This document shows positions 51,692-58,626 of a stretch of DNA of 64,000 nucleotides, piece by piece (the stretch's first letter is position 1; each line of letters begins with the position of its first letter). The DNA comes from Paenibacillus lignilyticus (GTDB lineage Bacteria > Bacillota > Bacilli > Paenibacillales > Paenibacillaceae), in contig NZ_JAGKSP010000004.1 of the NCBI RefSeq assembly GCF_017942085.1, positions 1 to 64,000 on the forward strand, given 5' to 3'. Below the pieces are notes generated by a model. That model worked only from the letters and a program-made list of their open reading frames with translations. It did no database searches and was not told the origin of the DNA. The translations under genes were made by a program, and so were the position numbers.

Positions 51692-53221
51692 ATGGTCTTA
51701 GACCCGGAAATTAAGGCTCAACTGAATCAATACCTTGGTTTAATGGAAGGCGACGTGCATATCCAAGTCTGCGCGGGCGAGGATCAAGTATCGAAAGAAA
51801 TGCTTGAGCTGATGGATGAACTTGTCGGCATGTCTTCCCGGATCAAGGTCGAGAAGGCTGATCTGCCGAGAACGCCGAGCTTTAGCGTGAACCGCCCAGG
51901 CGAGAATACGGGCATTGCGTTCGCGGGCATTCCGCTCGGTCATGAGTTTACCTCATTGGTGCTTGCGCTGCTGCAAGTCAGCGGCAGAGCTCCCAAAGTC
52001 GAGCAGGACGTAATCGATCAAATCAAGAGCATCCAAGGCGAATACCGCTTCGAGTCGTACATCAGCTTAAGCTGCCATAACTGTCCGGACGTCGTGCAGG
52101 CGCTAAATCTGATGAGCGTTCTCAACCCAGGCATTTCGCATACGATGATCGACGGCGCGGTATTTAAAGAAGAAGCCGAAAGCAAGGAAGTCATGGCGGT
52201 TCCATCCGTTTACTTGAATGGCGCGTTTTTCGGCGGCGGCCGCATGACCATCGACGAGATTTTGGCGAAAATCGGCGCGACGCGCGACGACTCCGAGCTA
52301 TTCGATAAGAAGCCATATGACGTCCTTGTTGTCGGCGGCGGTCCGGCAGGCGCGAGCGCGGCGATCTATGCAGCCCGCAAAGGAATTCGCACAGGCATCT
52401 TGGCGGAGCGATTCGGCGGGCAAGTCATGGATACGGTCGGCATCGAGAACTTCATCAGCACGAAATACACCGAGGGCCCTAAGCTCGCGGCAAGCCTGGA
52501 AGAGCATGTGAAAGAGTACAACGTTGACGTCATGAAGCTGCAGCGCGCTGTGCGTTTGGATAAGAGCGACTTTATTGAGGTCGAGCTCGAGAACGGCGCT
52601 GTACTCAAGAGCAAAACCGTTATCCTCTCCACAGGCGCTCGCTGGCGCAATGTCGGCGTTCCCGGCGAAGCAGAGTTCAAGAACAAGGGCGTGGCTTATT
52701 GCCCGCATTGCGATGGTCCTTTGTTCGCCGGCAAACACGTAGCTGTCATCGGCGGAGGGAACTCCGGGATCGAAGCGGCAATTGATCTCGCTGGCATTAC
52801 CAGCCATGTCACCGTTCTGGAATTCGCTCCGGAATTGAAGGCGGACGCCGTTCTTCAAGATCGTTTGTACAGTCTGCCGAACGTAACGGTGCATAAGAAC
52901 GTCCAGACGAAAGAAATTACGGGTACGGACAAAGTAAACGGCATTTCCTACATCGAACGCGATACAGGTGCCGAGAAGCATGTCGAGCTAGAAGGCGTAT
53001 TTGTTCAGATTGGACTTGTGCCGAATACCGACTGGCTACCTGATCATATCGAGCGGACGCGTTTCGGCGAGGTTGTCGTGAACAACCACGGAGCGACAAG
53101 CCTGCCGGGCGTATTTGCCGCGGGTGATTGCACGAACAGTCCGTATAAGCAAATTATTATTTCGATGGGTTCAGGCGCAACTGCGGCTTTAGGTGCCTTT
53201 GATTATCTCATTCGTCATTAA
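51692..53221 (+). CDS. ahpF: alkyl hydroperoxide reductase subunit F, copy 1
   Basis: A 509-residue FAD disulfide reductase that passes NAD(P)H electrons to AhpC. The N-terminal thioredoxin-like region (1-200) carries SCHNCPDV (Cys128, Cys131). The FAD domain has VVGGGPAGASAA (213-224), the redox-active CPHC is at 337-340, and the NAD fold has VIGGGNSGIEAA. C-terminal GVFAAGDCTNSPYKQIIISMG contacts FAD. Start ATG 51692 follows GGGAGGGAA; the frame is open to 51647. A close second copy lies at 53551. Confidence 0.94.
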   Translation: MVLDPEIKAQLNQYLGLMEGDVHIQVCAGEDQVSKEMLELMDELVGMSSRIKVEKADLPRTPSFSVNRPGENTGIAFAGIPLGHEFTSLVLALLQVSGRAPKVEQDVIDQIKSIQGEYRFESYISLSCHNCPDVVQALNLMSVLNPGISHTMIDGAVFKEEAESKEVMAVPSVYLNGAFFGGGRMTIDEILAKIGATRDDSELFDKKPYDVLVVGGGPAGASAAIYAARKGIRTGILAERFGGQVMDTVGIENFISTKYTEGPKLAASLEEHVKEYNVDVMKLQRAVRLDKSDFIEVELENGAVLKSKTVILSTGARWRNVGVPGEAEFKNKGVAYCPHCDGPLFAGKHVAVIGGGNSGIEAAIDLAGITSHVTVLEFAPELKADAVLQDRLYSLPNVTVHKNVQTKEITGTDKVNGISYIERDTGAEKHVELEGVFVQIGLVPNTDWLPDHIERTRFGEVVVNNHGATSLPGVFAAGDCTNSPYKQIIISMGSGATAALGAFDYLIRH

Positions 53222-53241
53222 TCCAGCTTATGCTCGCTTCC

Positions 53242-53279
53242 GGCCGCCTTGTATCCTACAGGATGCGGGCGGCTTTTTT
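53242..53279 (+). terminator. terminator after first ahpF
   Basis: GCCGCC with GTATCC pairs with GGATGC and GGGCGGC around TACA, followed by six T. It resembles the terminators after ahpC and after the second ahpF. Confidence 0.85.
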
Positions 53280-53291
53280 ATTGAGAGTGAT

Positions 53292-53306
53292 TGATAATTG
53301 TTTTCA
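53292..53306 (+). promoter_or_regulatory. Fur-family-like box before second ahp copy
   Basis: TGATAATTGTTTTCA resembles the Fur consensus and sits 18 bases before the -35 element, like the box at 50880. Confidence 0.45.
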
Positions 53307-53324
53307 ATTGGAAGCATAATCTTA

Positions 53325-53372
53325 TTGACAGCGACCTATTCTATAGTTAATATTATTTTATAATAATTATAA
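53325..53372 (+). promoter_or_regulatory. duplicated ahp promoter with perfect PerR box
   Basis: TTGACA (53325-53330), a 17-base spacer and TAATAT (53348-53353) repeat the ahpC promoter layout. TTATAATAATTATAA (53358-53372) matches the PerR consensus at all 15 positions and again starts four bases after the -10. The spacer differs, so this is a diverged duplicate. It now drives the ahpC remnant and the second ahpF. Confidence 0.85.
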
Positions 53373-53383
53373 TTAATTGCGCA

Positions 53384-53536
53384 GCAGGCGGCATCGGCCG
53401 AGATGCAAGCGCGCTCGTGAATAAAATCAAAGCAGCACAATACGTATGCAATAATCCAGGCGAGGTTTGCCCAGCGAAATGGCAAGAGGGCGGTTCTACG
53501 CTTAAACCGAGCCTTGATCTCGTAGGCAAGATCTAA
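53384..53536 (+). pseudogene. ahpC remnant (last 50 codons) in the second copy
   Basis: This stretch encodes [20 protein letters not shown] and onward to the exact C terminus LDLVGKI, equal to residues 138-187 of AhpC with only three differences. The first 137 codons, including Cys47, are gone; the resolving Cys is retained. Upstream the sequence passes within 11 bases into the PerR box, so the deletion runs from just after the operator to codon 137. No start codon fits the frame except an internal GTG. Confidence 0.93.
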
Positions 53537-53550
53537 GGAGTGAATAGACG

Positions 53551-55080
53551 ATGGTATTAGACCCCGAGATAAAATCACAGTTAAATCAATACCTTGGTTT
53601 GATGGAAGGCGACGTACTGCTCAAAGTATGTGCAGGCGACGATCAAGTATCGACAGATATGCTTGGACTGGTGGACGCGATTGCCGGCATGTCATCCCGT
53701 ATCCAAGTAGAGAAAGCGGATTTGCCGAGAACGCCAAGCTTCAGCGTGAACCGTCCCGGCGAGGAGACCGGCATCGTTTTTGCAGGGATCCCGCTCGGCC
53801 ATGAGTTTACATCCTTGGTACTCGCTCTGCTGCAGGTTAGCGGAAGAGCTCCCAAAGTCGAGCAGGACGTTATCGATCGGATCAAGAGCATTCAAGGCGA
53901 ATACCGTTTTGAGACGTACATCAGTTTAAGCTGCCATAACTGCCCGGACGTCGTGCAGGCACTGAACCTGATGAGCGTCCTAAATGCCGGCATATCGCAT
54001 ACGATGATCGACGGTGCTGCATTCAAAGCGGAAGTGGAGAGCAACAACATCATGGCTGTCCCATCCGTGTTCCTAAACGGCGAGTTTTTCGGCGGCGGCC
54101 GAATGACGATCGACGAGATTTTGACCAAAATCGGCATGACGCGCGACGACTCGGAGCTGTTCGTCAAAGAGCCATATGACGTGCTAGTTGTCGGCGGCGG
54201 ACCTGCGGGAGCTAGTGCAGCGATCTACGCGGCGCGCAAAGGGATCCGCACCGGCATCGTGGCAGACCGCTTCGGCGGACAAGTCGTCGATACGCTTGCG
54301 ATCGAGAATCTGATCGGCATGAAATATACCGAAGGCCCCAAGCTGGCGGCTAGTCTCGAAGAGCATGTGAAAGAGTATAACGTCGACATTATGAAGCTGC
54401 AGCGCGCCGTACGTTTAGAGAAGAGAGACTTCATTGAAGTCGAGCTCGAGAACGGGGCAGTGCTGAAGAGCAAGACCGTCATTCTCTCCACCGGCGCGCG
54501 CTGGCGCAATATCGGCGTTCCGGGCGAAGAGGAGTTCAAGAATAAAGGCGTGGCTTATTGTCCGCATTGCGATGGTCCGTTGTATGCAGGCAAGCGCGTA
54601 GCCGTAGTCGGCGGAGGCAACTCCGGCGTCGAGGCGGCGATAGATCTCGCAGGCATCGCCAGCCATGTCACCGTCCTGGCATCATCTCCGGAATTGAAGG
54701 CCGACGCGGTACTTCAAGATCGTCTGTACAGTCTGGCGAACGTTACCGTACTGGTGAACGTTCAGACGAAAGAAATTACAGGGACGGACAAAGTGAACGG
54801 TATTTCCTACATCGAGCGCGTGACGGGAGCCGAGAAGCATGTCGAGCTCGAGGGCGTATTCGTACAGATCGGACTCGTTCCCAATACCGAATGGCTCGGC
54901 GATGGCCTTGAGCGGATTAGCTCCGGCGAAATTGTCGTGGACAAGCGCGGAGCAACAAGCCTGCCCGGCGTATTTGCCGGCGGGGATTGCACGGACATTC
55001 CGTACAATCAAATCGTGATCTCCATGGGTTCAGGCGCTACCGCAGCTTTGAGTGCCTTTGATTATCTGATCCGTCATTAA
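53551..55080 (+). CDS. ahpF: alkyl hydroperoxide reductase subunit F, copy 2
   Basis: A 509-residue paralogue of the protein at 51692, identical in length and in most residues. It keeps SCHNCPDV, VVGGGPAGASAA, the CPHC pair and the NAD fold (VVGGGNSGVEAA). Differences cluster in the C-terminal half (for example EWLGDGLERISSGEIVVDKRG). AAGGAG overlaps the end of the ahpC remnant and lies 11 bases before its ATG. It should be expressed from the duplicated PerR promoter and supply extra reductase to the single AhpC. Confidence 0.94.
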   Translation: MVLDPEIKSQLNQYLGLMEGDVLLKVCAGDDQVSTDMLGLVDAIAGMSSRIQVEKADLPRTPSFSVNRPGEETGIVFAGIPLGHEFTSLVLALLQVSGRAPKVEQDVIDRIKSIQGEYRFETYISLSCHNCPDVVQALNLMSVLNAGISHTMIDGAAFKAEVESNNIMAVPSVFLNGEFFGGGRMTIDEILTKIGMTRDDSELFVKEPYDVLVVGGGPAGASAAIYAARKGIRTGIVADRFGGQVVDTLAIENLIGMKYTEGPKLAASLEEHVKEYNVDIMKLQRAVRLEKRDFIEVELENGAVLKSKTVILSTGARWRNIGVPGEEEFKNKGVAYCPHCDGPLYAGKRVAVVGGGNSGVEAAIDLAGIASHVTVLASSPELKADAVLQDRLYSLANVTVLVNVQTKEITGTDKVNGISYIERVTGAEKHVELEGVFVQIGLVPNTEWLGDGLERISSGEIVVDKRGATSLPGVFAGGDCTDIPYNQIVISMGSGATAALSAFDYLIRH

Positions 55081-55102
55081 TTGTGTTTATAGATACTTCC
55101 AA

Positions 55103-55139
55103 GCCGCTTGTATTCGATCTGATGCAGGCGGCTTTTTAT
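55103..55139 (+). terminator. terminator after second ahpF
   Basis: GCCGCTTG pairs with CAGGCGGC around an AT-rich middle, followed by five T. Confidence 0.8.
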
Positions 55140-55262
55140 TTGTCCTCCATCCCATCAAGCGTGAGACTCATAATGACTTGCATGGAATGACAAAATAGAA
55201 ACCTATTTCCTGTTACCTTCGTCTTTGACTTTAGATAAAGAAAGGATGGAGGTCAAAGGGAT

Positions 55263-55796
55263 ATGTTTTTCTTACAAATGTCCGGTTTTCCCGGTTCGGG
55301 AAAATCAACGCTTGCCAGAGAAATTGCGAAGCGCACCAAATCGGTCATAATCGACCATGATATCGTGAAAACAGGATTGTTAGAGGGACTTGAATTAGAG
55401 TGCCAGGAGGTAGATCCCAGAAGGGCGGGAGGGGTCGCTTATCATATCGAATGGGCGTTGGTTGATTTCCACCTTTCCCAAGGACATAGCGTTATATTGG
55501 ATAGTCCTTGTTTGTATGAGGTGTTGGTTGAGAAAGGAACCGCATTGTCTGACAAACATCATGTGAAATACAAGTATGTAGAATGCGTATTGAACGATAT
55601 CCATGAACTGAATAATCGGCTGAAAAACCGAGAGCGAATGATGACCCAGATCGGTCCGGTCGATATACCTGAAGAGAAATGGCAAGAGGTGATCAACCGA
55701 GCCAAAAGGAAGTTACACGTGGCGTGCACCAAAGTAGACACCTCACAACCCGTTGATCATTACATTAATGATGTACTGCTGTATTTGAATAAATAA
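55263..55796 (+). CDS. P-loop kinase-like ATP-binding protein
   Basis: A 177-residue AAA_33/zeta-type P-loop protein. Walker A is GFPGSGKST (8-16), a Walker B-like strand is VILDSPCLY, and DHDIVK after strand 2 fits a small-molecule kinase. Similar proteins phosphorylate nucleosides, sugars or antibiotics, or act as zeta toxins, but no antitoxin gene is next to it. The substrate is unknown. ATG 55263 follows GGAGGTCAAAGG. It ends at a copy of the repeated terminator hairpin. Confidence 0.75.
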   Translation: MFFLQMSGFPGSGKSTLAREIAKRTKSVIIDHDIVKTGLLEGLELECQEVDPRRAGGVAYHIEWALVDFHLSQGHSVILDSPCLYEVLVEKGTALSDKHHVKYKYVECVLNDIHELNNRLKNRERMMTQIGPVDIPEEKWQEVINRAKRKLHVACTKVDTSQPVDHYINDVLLYLNK

Positions 55797-55819
55797 TGGC
55801 TCTAAGTAGGTAAAACAAC

Positions 55820-55864
55820 AAAAAGTGCTTAACTTTGCTCATGCAAAGTTAAGCACTTTTTTCT
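55820..55864. terminator. terminator hairpin, copy 2 of a repeated element
   Basis: AAAAGTGCTTAACTTTGC pairs perfectly with GCAAAGTTAAGCACTTTT around TCAT, followed by T-rich sequence; A run on the other side allows two-way use. It closely resembles the hairpin at 48987-49032. Confidence 0.9.
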
Positions 55865-55910
55865 TACGTTCAATCATTAATAATCATCGGTTAATCCCGA
55901 GCAGTTGCTC

Positions 55911-56774
55911 TTAGTCCAGCCGTTTATGCTCGAATACGTGTCCTAAAATAGCTTCCGGTGATTTGCCGGTCATAAATTGAGCGATTAGTCGCTTAGTGGC
56001 TAATGCTTCCGTCCACTGGTTCGCTTCCGTCAGAACCTGGATCGCTTGGTCGAGAGTCGCGAAAAACGCTTTTTGCATCTCTTGCGCCGTTTTGAGTTCT
56101 TCTTCGCTTGACCGAATGCCTGACGATTCCGGTTTGCGCTCCTTGGTCGCTTGGGCCAGCGCTTTACGCATGTCTTCTACGCCGAGATCCGTGCAATAGG
56201 CAGGCGATCCGGGCTGTTGGCGCCAGGACTCATCCAGCCCTCCGGCATCGACCGGATCGAATCCTGCTTCGGCGACCAATTGCGATACGATCGCTTTAGC
56301 TGCAGGGTCGTCGCCGGATACAGGCAACGCGAAGCGGCCGGGTAGTTGCGATTGAATTTCTTCCGTCAAGTTATACCAATTCGTGGCATTGAACGCTTTA
56401 ATAACCGGATGCTTGATTTGTTCCTCTACCCAGCGGCTTTCGGGCAACCCTTTCTCAATGGGCTCAATTGCGCCGTCGCGGTGCAAAGGGTAGTAATTGC
56501 CGGTATCGATGACAACCGCTTCAGGTGCGATGCCGGCGAGAAATTCCGCCGGTAAATTGAGAATTCCCTTTGTAGGAATGGAGACGATAATAACATCGGC
56601 GCCTTTAGCTACATCCTGTACCGTTGATGGCGTCGCTCCCGTTTCTTTGGCTAATTCGTGCAAAGCCTGGGAGTTACTCGAATTCGCAATAGAGACAGTA
56701 TGTCCTTTTCGGGTGAAAATCCGTGCAAGGTTACCGCCGATATTTCCTGTACCGATAATAGCTATTTTCATCAT
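55911..56774 (-). CDS. NADP-binding F420 reductase-like oxidoreductase
   Basis: A 287-residue Rossmann protein of the NADPH-dependent F420 reductase-like (NADP oxidoreductase, coenzyme F420-type) superfamily. The N terminus MKIAIIGTGNIGGNLARIF binds the dinucleotide; IANSSNSQ suggests NADP phosphate recognition. TKGILNLP and GNYYPLHRDG follow, and the C-terminal helices are longer than in archaeal members. Substrate unknown. Two ATG codons (56774, 56771) follow AAGGAAGG; I use the first. It is divergent from a TetR gene across two tandem palindromes, so it is probably that repressor's target. Confidence 0.8.
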   Translation of the reverse strand: MMKIAIIGTGNIGGNLARIFTRKGHTVSIANSSNSQALHELAKETGATPSTVQDVAKGADVIIVSIPTKGILNLPAEFLAGIAPEAVVIDTGNYYPLHRDGAIEPIEKGLPESRWVEEQIKHPVIKAFNATNWYNLTEEIQSQLPGRFALPVSGDDPAAKAIVSQLVAEAGFDPVDAGGLDESWRQQPGSPAYCTDLGVEDMRKALAQATKERKPESSGIRSSEEELKTAQEMQKAFFATLDQAIQVLTEANQWTEALATKRLIAQFMTGKSPEAILGHVFEHKRLD

Positions 56775-56818
56775 GAACAACCTTCCTTCTTGGAATTTAT
56801 CATATAGCCACTTAAATA

Positions 56819-56851
56819 TGACTGCAGTCAGTTTAAATGTGACTGAAGTCA
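56819..56851. promoter_or_regulatory. tandem TetR-type operator palindromes
   Basis: TGACTGCAGTCA (56819-56830) is a perfect 12-bp palindrome. TGACTGAAGTCA (56840-56851) repeats it 21 bp away, two helical turns, with one change. Both lie in the 174 bp between the reductase gene and the TetR gene. They fit binding of two TetR dimers on one face of the DNA. Confidence 0.75.
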
Positions 56852-56948
56852 GTATACTCTGGTCACTTTTGTTTTGTCAATTCCCTGCGTGCGCTTTGAC
56901 TAACTAAAAACCAATACAGTATAGTTGTAATAGTGGAGGGGTTACGGA

Positions 56949-57557
56949 ATGAAGGAAAAAGAAACAAGTCGGTACCTGAAGGGGAAAGCCACGAAGAAAA
57001 AGATATTCGCCGTCGCGAAGGAGCTCATCCTAAGCAAGGGATATAGCAACGTTACGGTTGATGAAATTTGCGAGAAATGCAGCCTGTCCAAAGGGGCATT
57101 CTATATTCACTACAAGTCCAAAGAGGACATCGTCAAAAAATTATACCGAGACGATTTTTCCGAGTACATGGAGGAGCATTTCGGAAAGTATATCAATGAA
57201 AACGAAGAAGCTTCTCCGGTAGAGAAGCTCAAAACTTTTATGATGGTTGCACTGGGCTTTCCAATCATCGTTGGAGAGGAACTGACGAAACTTACGTTTG
57301 TAGTCAACCTATCTCAGAACTCAACAGAACCATCCTTTTTCTCGGACTGCATCGAGCAGGAGTTGCTGATCAAAGCGATTGCTGACGGAATATCGACGTC
57401 CATATTCAAGACGGCGTTATCCGTCGATGAAGTCGTGAATTATATTTATTCTTTTTTGACGGGAGCCTTCATCACTTGGTGTCTGTCCGATGCCGACTAC
57501 GATATTGGCCAAGCCAGTGAGAAATATGTGGATACGCTGATTAAAGGCCTCCTATAA
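56949..57557 (+). CDS. TetR/AcrR-family transcriptional regulator
   Basis: A 202-residue repressor. The helix-turn-helix is at about 15-60 (ILSKGYSNVTVDEICEKCSLSKGAFYIHYKSKEDIVKKLY), followed by an all-helical ligand domain. It likely represses itself and the divergent reductase through the palindromes at 56819-56851. Ligand unknown. It ends at a clear terminator. Confidence 0.9.
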   Translation: MKEKETSRYLKGKATKKKIFAVAKELILSKGYSNVTVDEICEKCSLSKGAFYIHYKSKEDIVKKLYRDDFSEYMEEHFGKYINENEEASPVEKLKTFMMVALGFPIIVGEELTKLTFVVNLSQNSTEPSFFSDCIEQELLIKAIADGISTSIFKTALSVDEVVNYIYSFLTGAFITWCLSDADYDIGQASEKYVDTLIKGLL

Positions 57558-57575
57558 TCGTCCGAAAAGGACTTG

Positions 57576-57600
57576 AAGCTTGAGCAATCAAGCTTTTTTT
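57576..57600 (+). terminator. terminator after TetR gene
   Basis: AAGCTTGA pairs with TCAAGCTT around GCAA, followed by at least five further T. Confidence 0.88.
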
Positions 57601-57678
57601 GATGCGATAAAGGCAAGCCGAGATGAGAAGAGCCGATGCCGAGCCCATTGCGTTGGGGAGGCAACGGCTCTTCCTCAT

Positions 57679-58020
57679 TTAATACATTTTGTTATGATCC
57701 ATGATCCATATGGAACCATAGACGACGACCACGACAATGATGAGGCCGAGAATGAGCGTAACGAGGTTATACCGCGGTCCTTCCTCTTCGCGCAGATGCA
57801 TAAAGAACAGCAGCTGCACCGCGAATTGCAGAACCGCCGTGGCCAGCAGTACAACGACCGTCGTTGTTTTCCCGAACCAGCCGTTCATGACGGCCAGAAT
57901 CGGGATAATGGTCAAGAGGATGGAGAGCGCGAAGCCGATGACGTACTCTTTGAGGGAGCCGTGGTGCTTGGCATGGCTGCCATGATTTCCGTGTCCGCCG
58001 ATAGCATTATTGTGATTCAC
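57679..58020 (-). CDS. qoxD: quinol oxidase subunit IV
   Basis: A 113-residue protein with a His/Gly-rich N terminus and three membrane helices (SLKEYVIGFALSILLTIIPI, then LLFFMHLREEEG, then VVVVYGSIWIM). It matches CyoD/QoxD, the small assembly subunit of haem-copper quinol oxidases. The start is GTG 58020 with GGGAGTG upstream, 3 bp after qoxC. A GC-rich inverted repeat (about 57630-57677) follows on this strand but has no T run. Confidence 0.88.
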   Translation of the reverse strand: MNHNNAIGGHGNHGSHAKHHGSLKEYVIGFALSILLTIIPILAVMNGWFGKTTTVVVLLATAVLQFAVQLLFFMHLREEEGPRYNLVTLILGLIIVVVVVYGSIWIMDHNKMY

Positions 58021-58023
58021 TTC

Positions 58024-58626
58024 TCACATCACTCCCATCAAATAAACGAATGTGAACACGAAGATCCATACGGCATCGAGAAAGTGCCAATACAAGCTTG
58101 TGATATGTACTTTTCGCTGCGTGACCGGCGTAATGCCGTGCCGGGTCAGCTGGATAATCAACGCCGTGATCCAGCAGATGCCCAGCGAGACGTGCAGTCC
58201 ATGCGTACCGACAAGCGTGAAGAAACCGGATAGAAACGCACTGGTATGAATCGTATGGCCTTCGTGTACGAGCTTCAGAAATTCCGTTACTTCCATCACA
58301 ATAAAGCAGGCACCGAGCAGGATCGTTACAATTAGCCAGCCTAACAGTCCTTTTCGGCTTCCCGCGTTCATAGCCAGCACAGCCAGACCGCTGGTGAAGC
58401 TGCTCGTCAGCAGGATGAACGTTTCGACGATGACGCCGGGCATTTCGAAGATTTCTTTGGCCCCCGGTCCGCCTGCGGTACTCTCATGAAGCACGAGATA
58501 GGTGGCAAACAGAGTCGCGAACAAGATACAGTCGGTGATCAAGAAAATCCAGAAGCCGAATTTACGGAGCTCTTCAAGATCGTGATGGCCATCATGTCCG
58601 GCCTCATGCGCATGCGCGTGTGCCAT
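58024..58626 (-). CDS. qoxC: quinol oxidase subunit III
   Basis: A 200-residue subunit III with five helices and a His-rich N terminus (AHAHAHEAGHDGHHD). Family marks include FWIFLITDCILFATLFATYLVL and FTLVGTHGLHVSLGI, then SLYWHFLDAVWIFVFTFVYLMG. It supports the haem-copper core. It overlaps the qoxB stop by 1 bp. Confidence 0.92.
   Translation of the reverse strand: MAHAHAHEAGHDGHHDLEELRKFGFWIFLITDCILFATLFATYLVLHESTAGGPGAKEIFEMPGVIVETFILLTSSFTSGLAVLAMNAGSRKGLLGWLIVTILLGACFIVMEVTEFLKLVHEGHTIHTSAFLSGFFTLVGTHGLHVSLGICWITALIIQLTRHGITPVTQRKVHITSLYWHFLDAVWIFVFTFVYLMGVM

Noticed and set aside
55263..55796. Zeta toxin of a toxin-antitoxin pair
   Set aside because: The P-loop kinase fold is similar, but no small antitoxin gene lies on either side.
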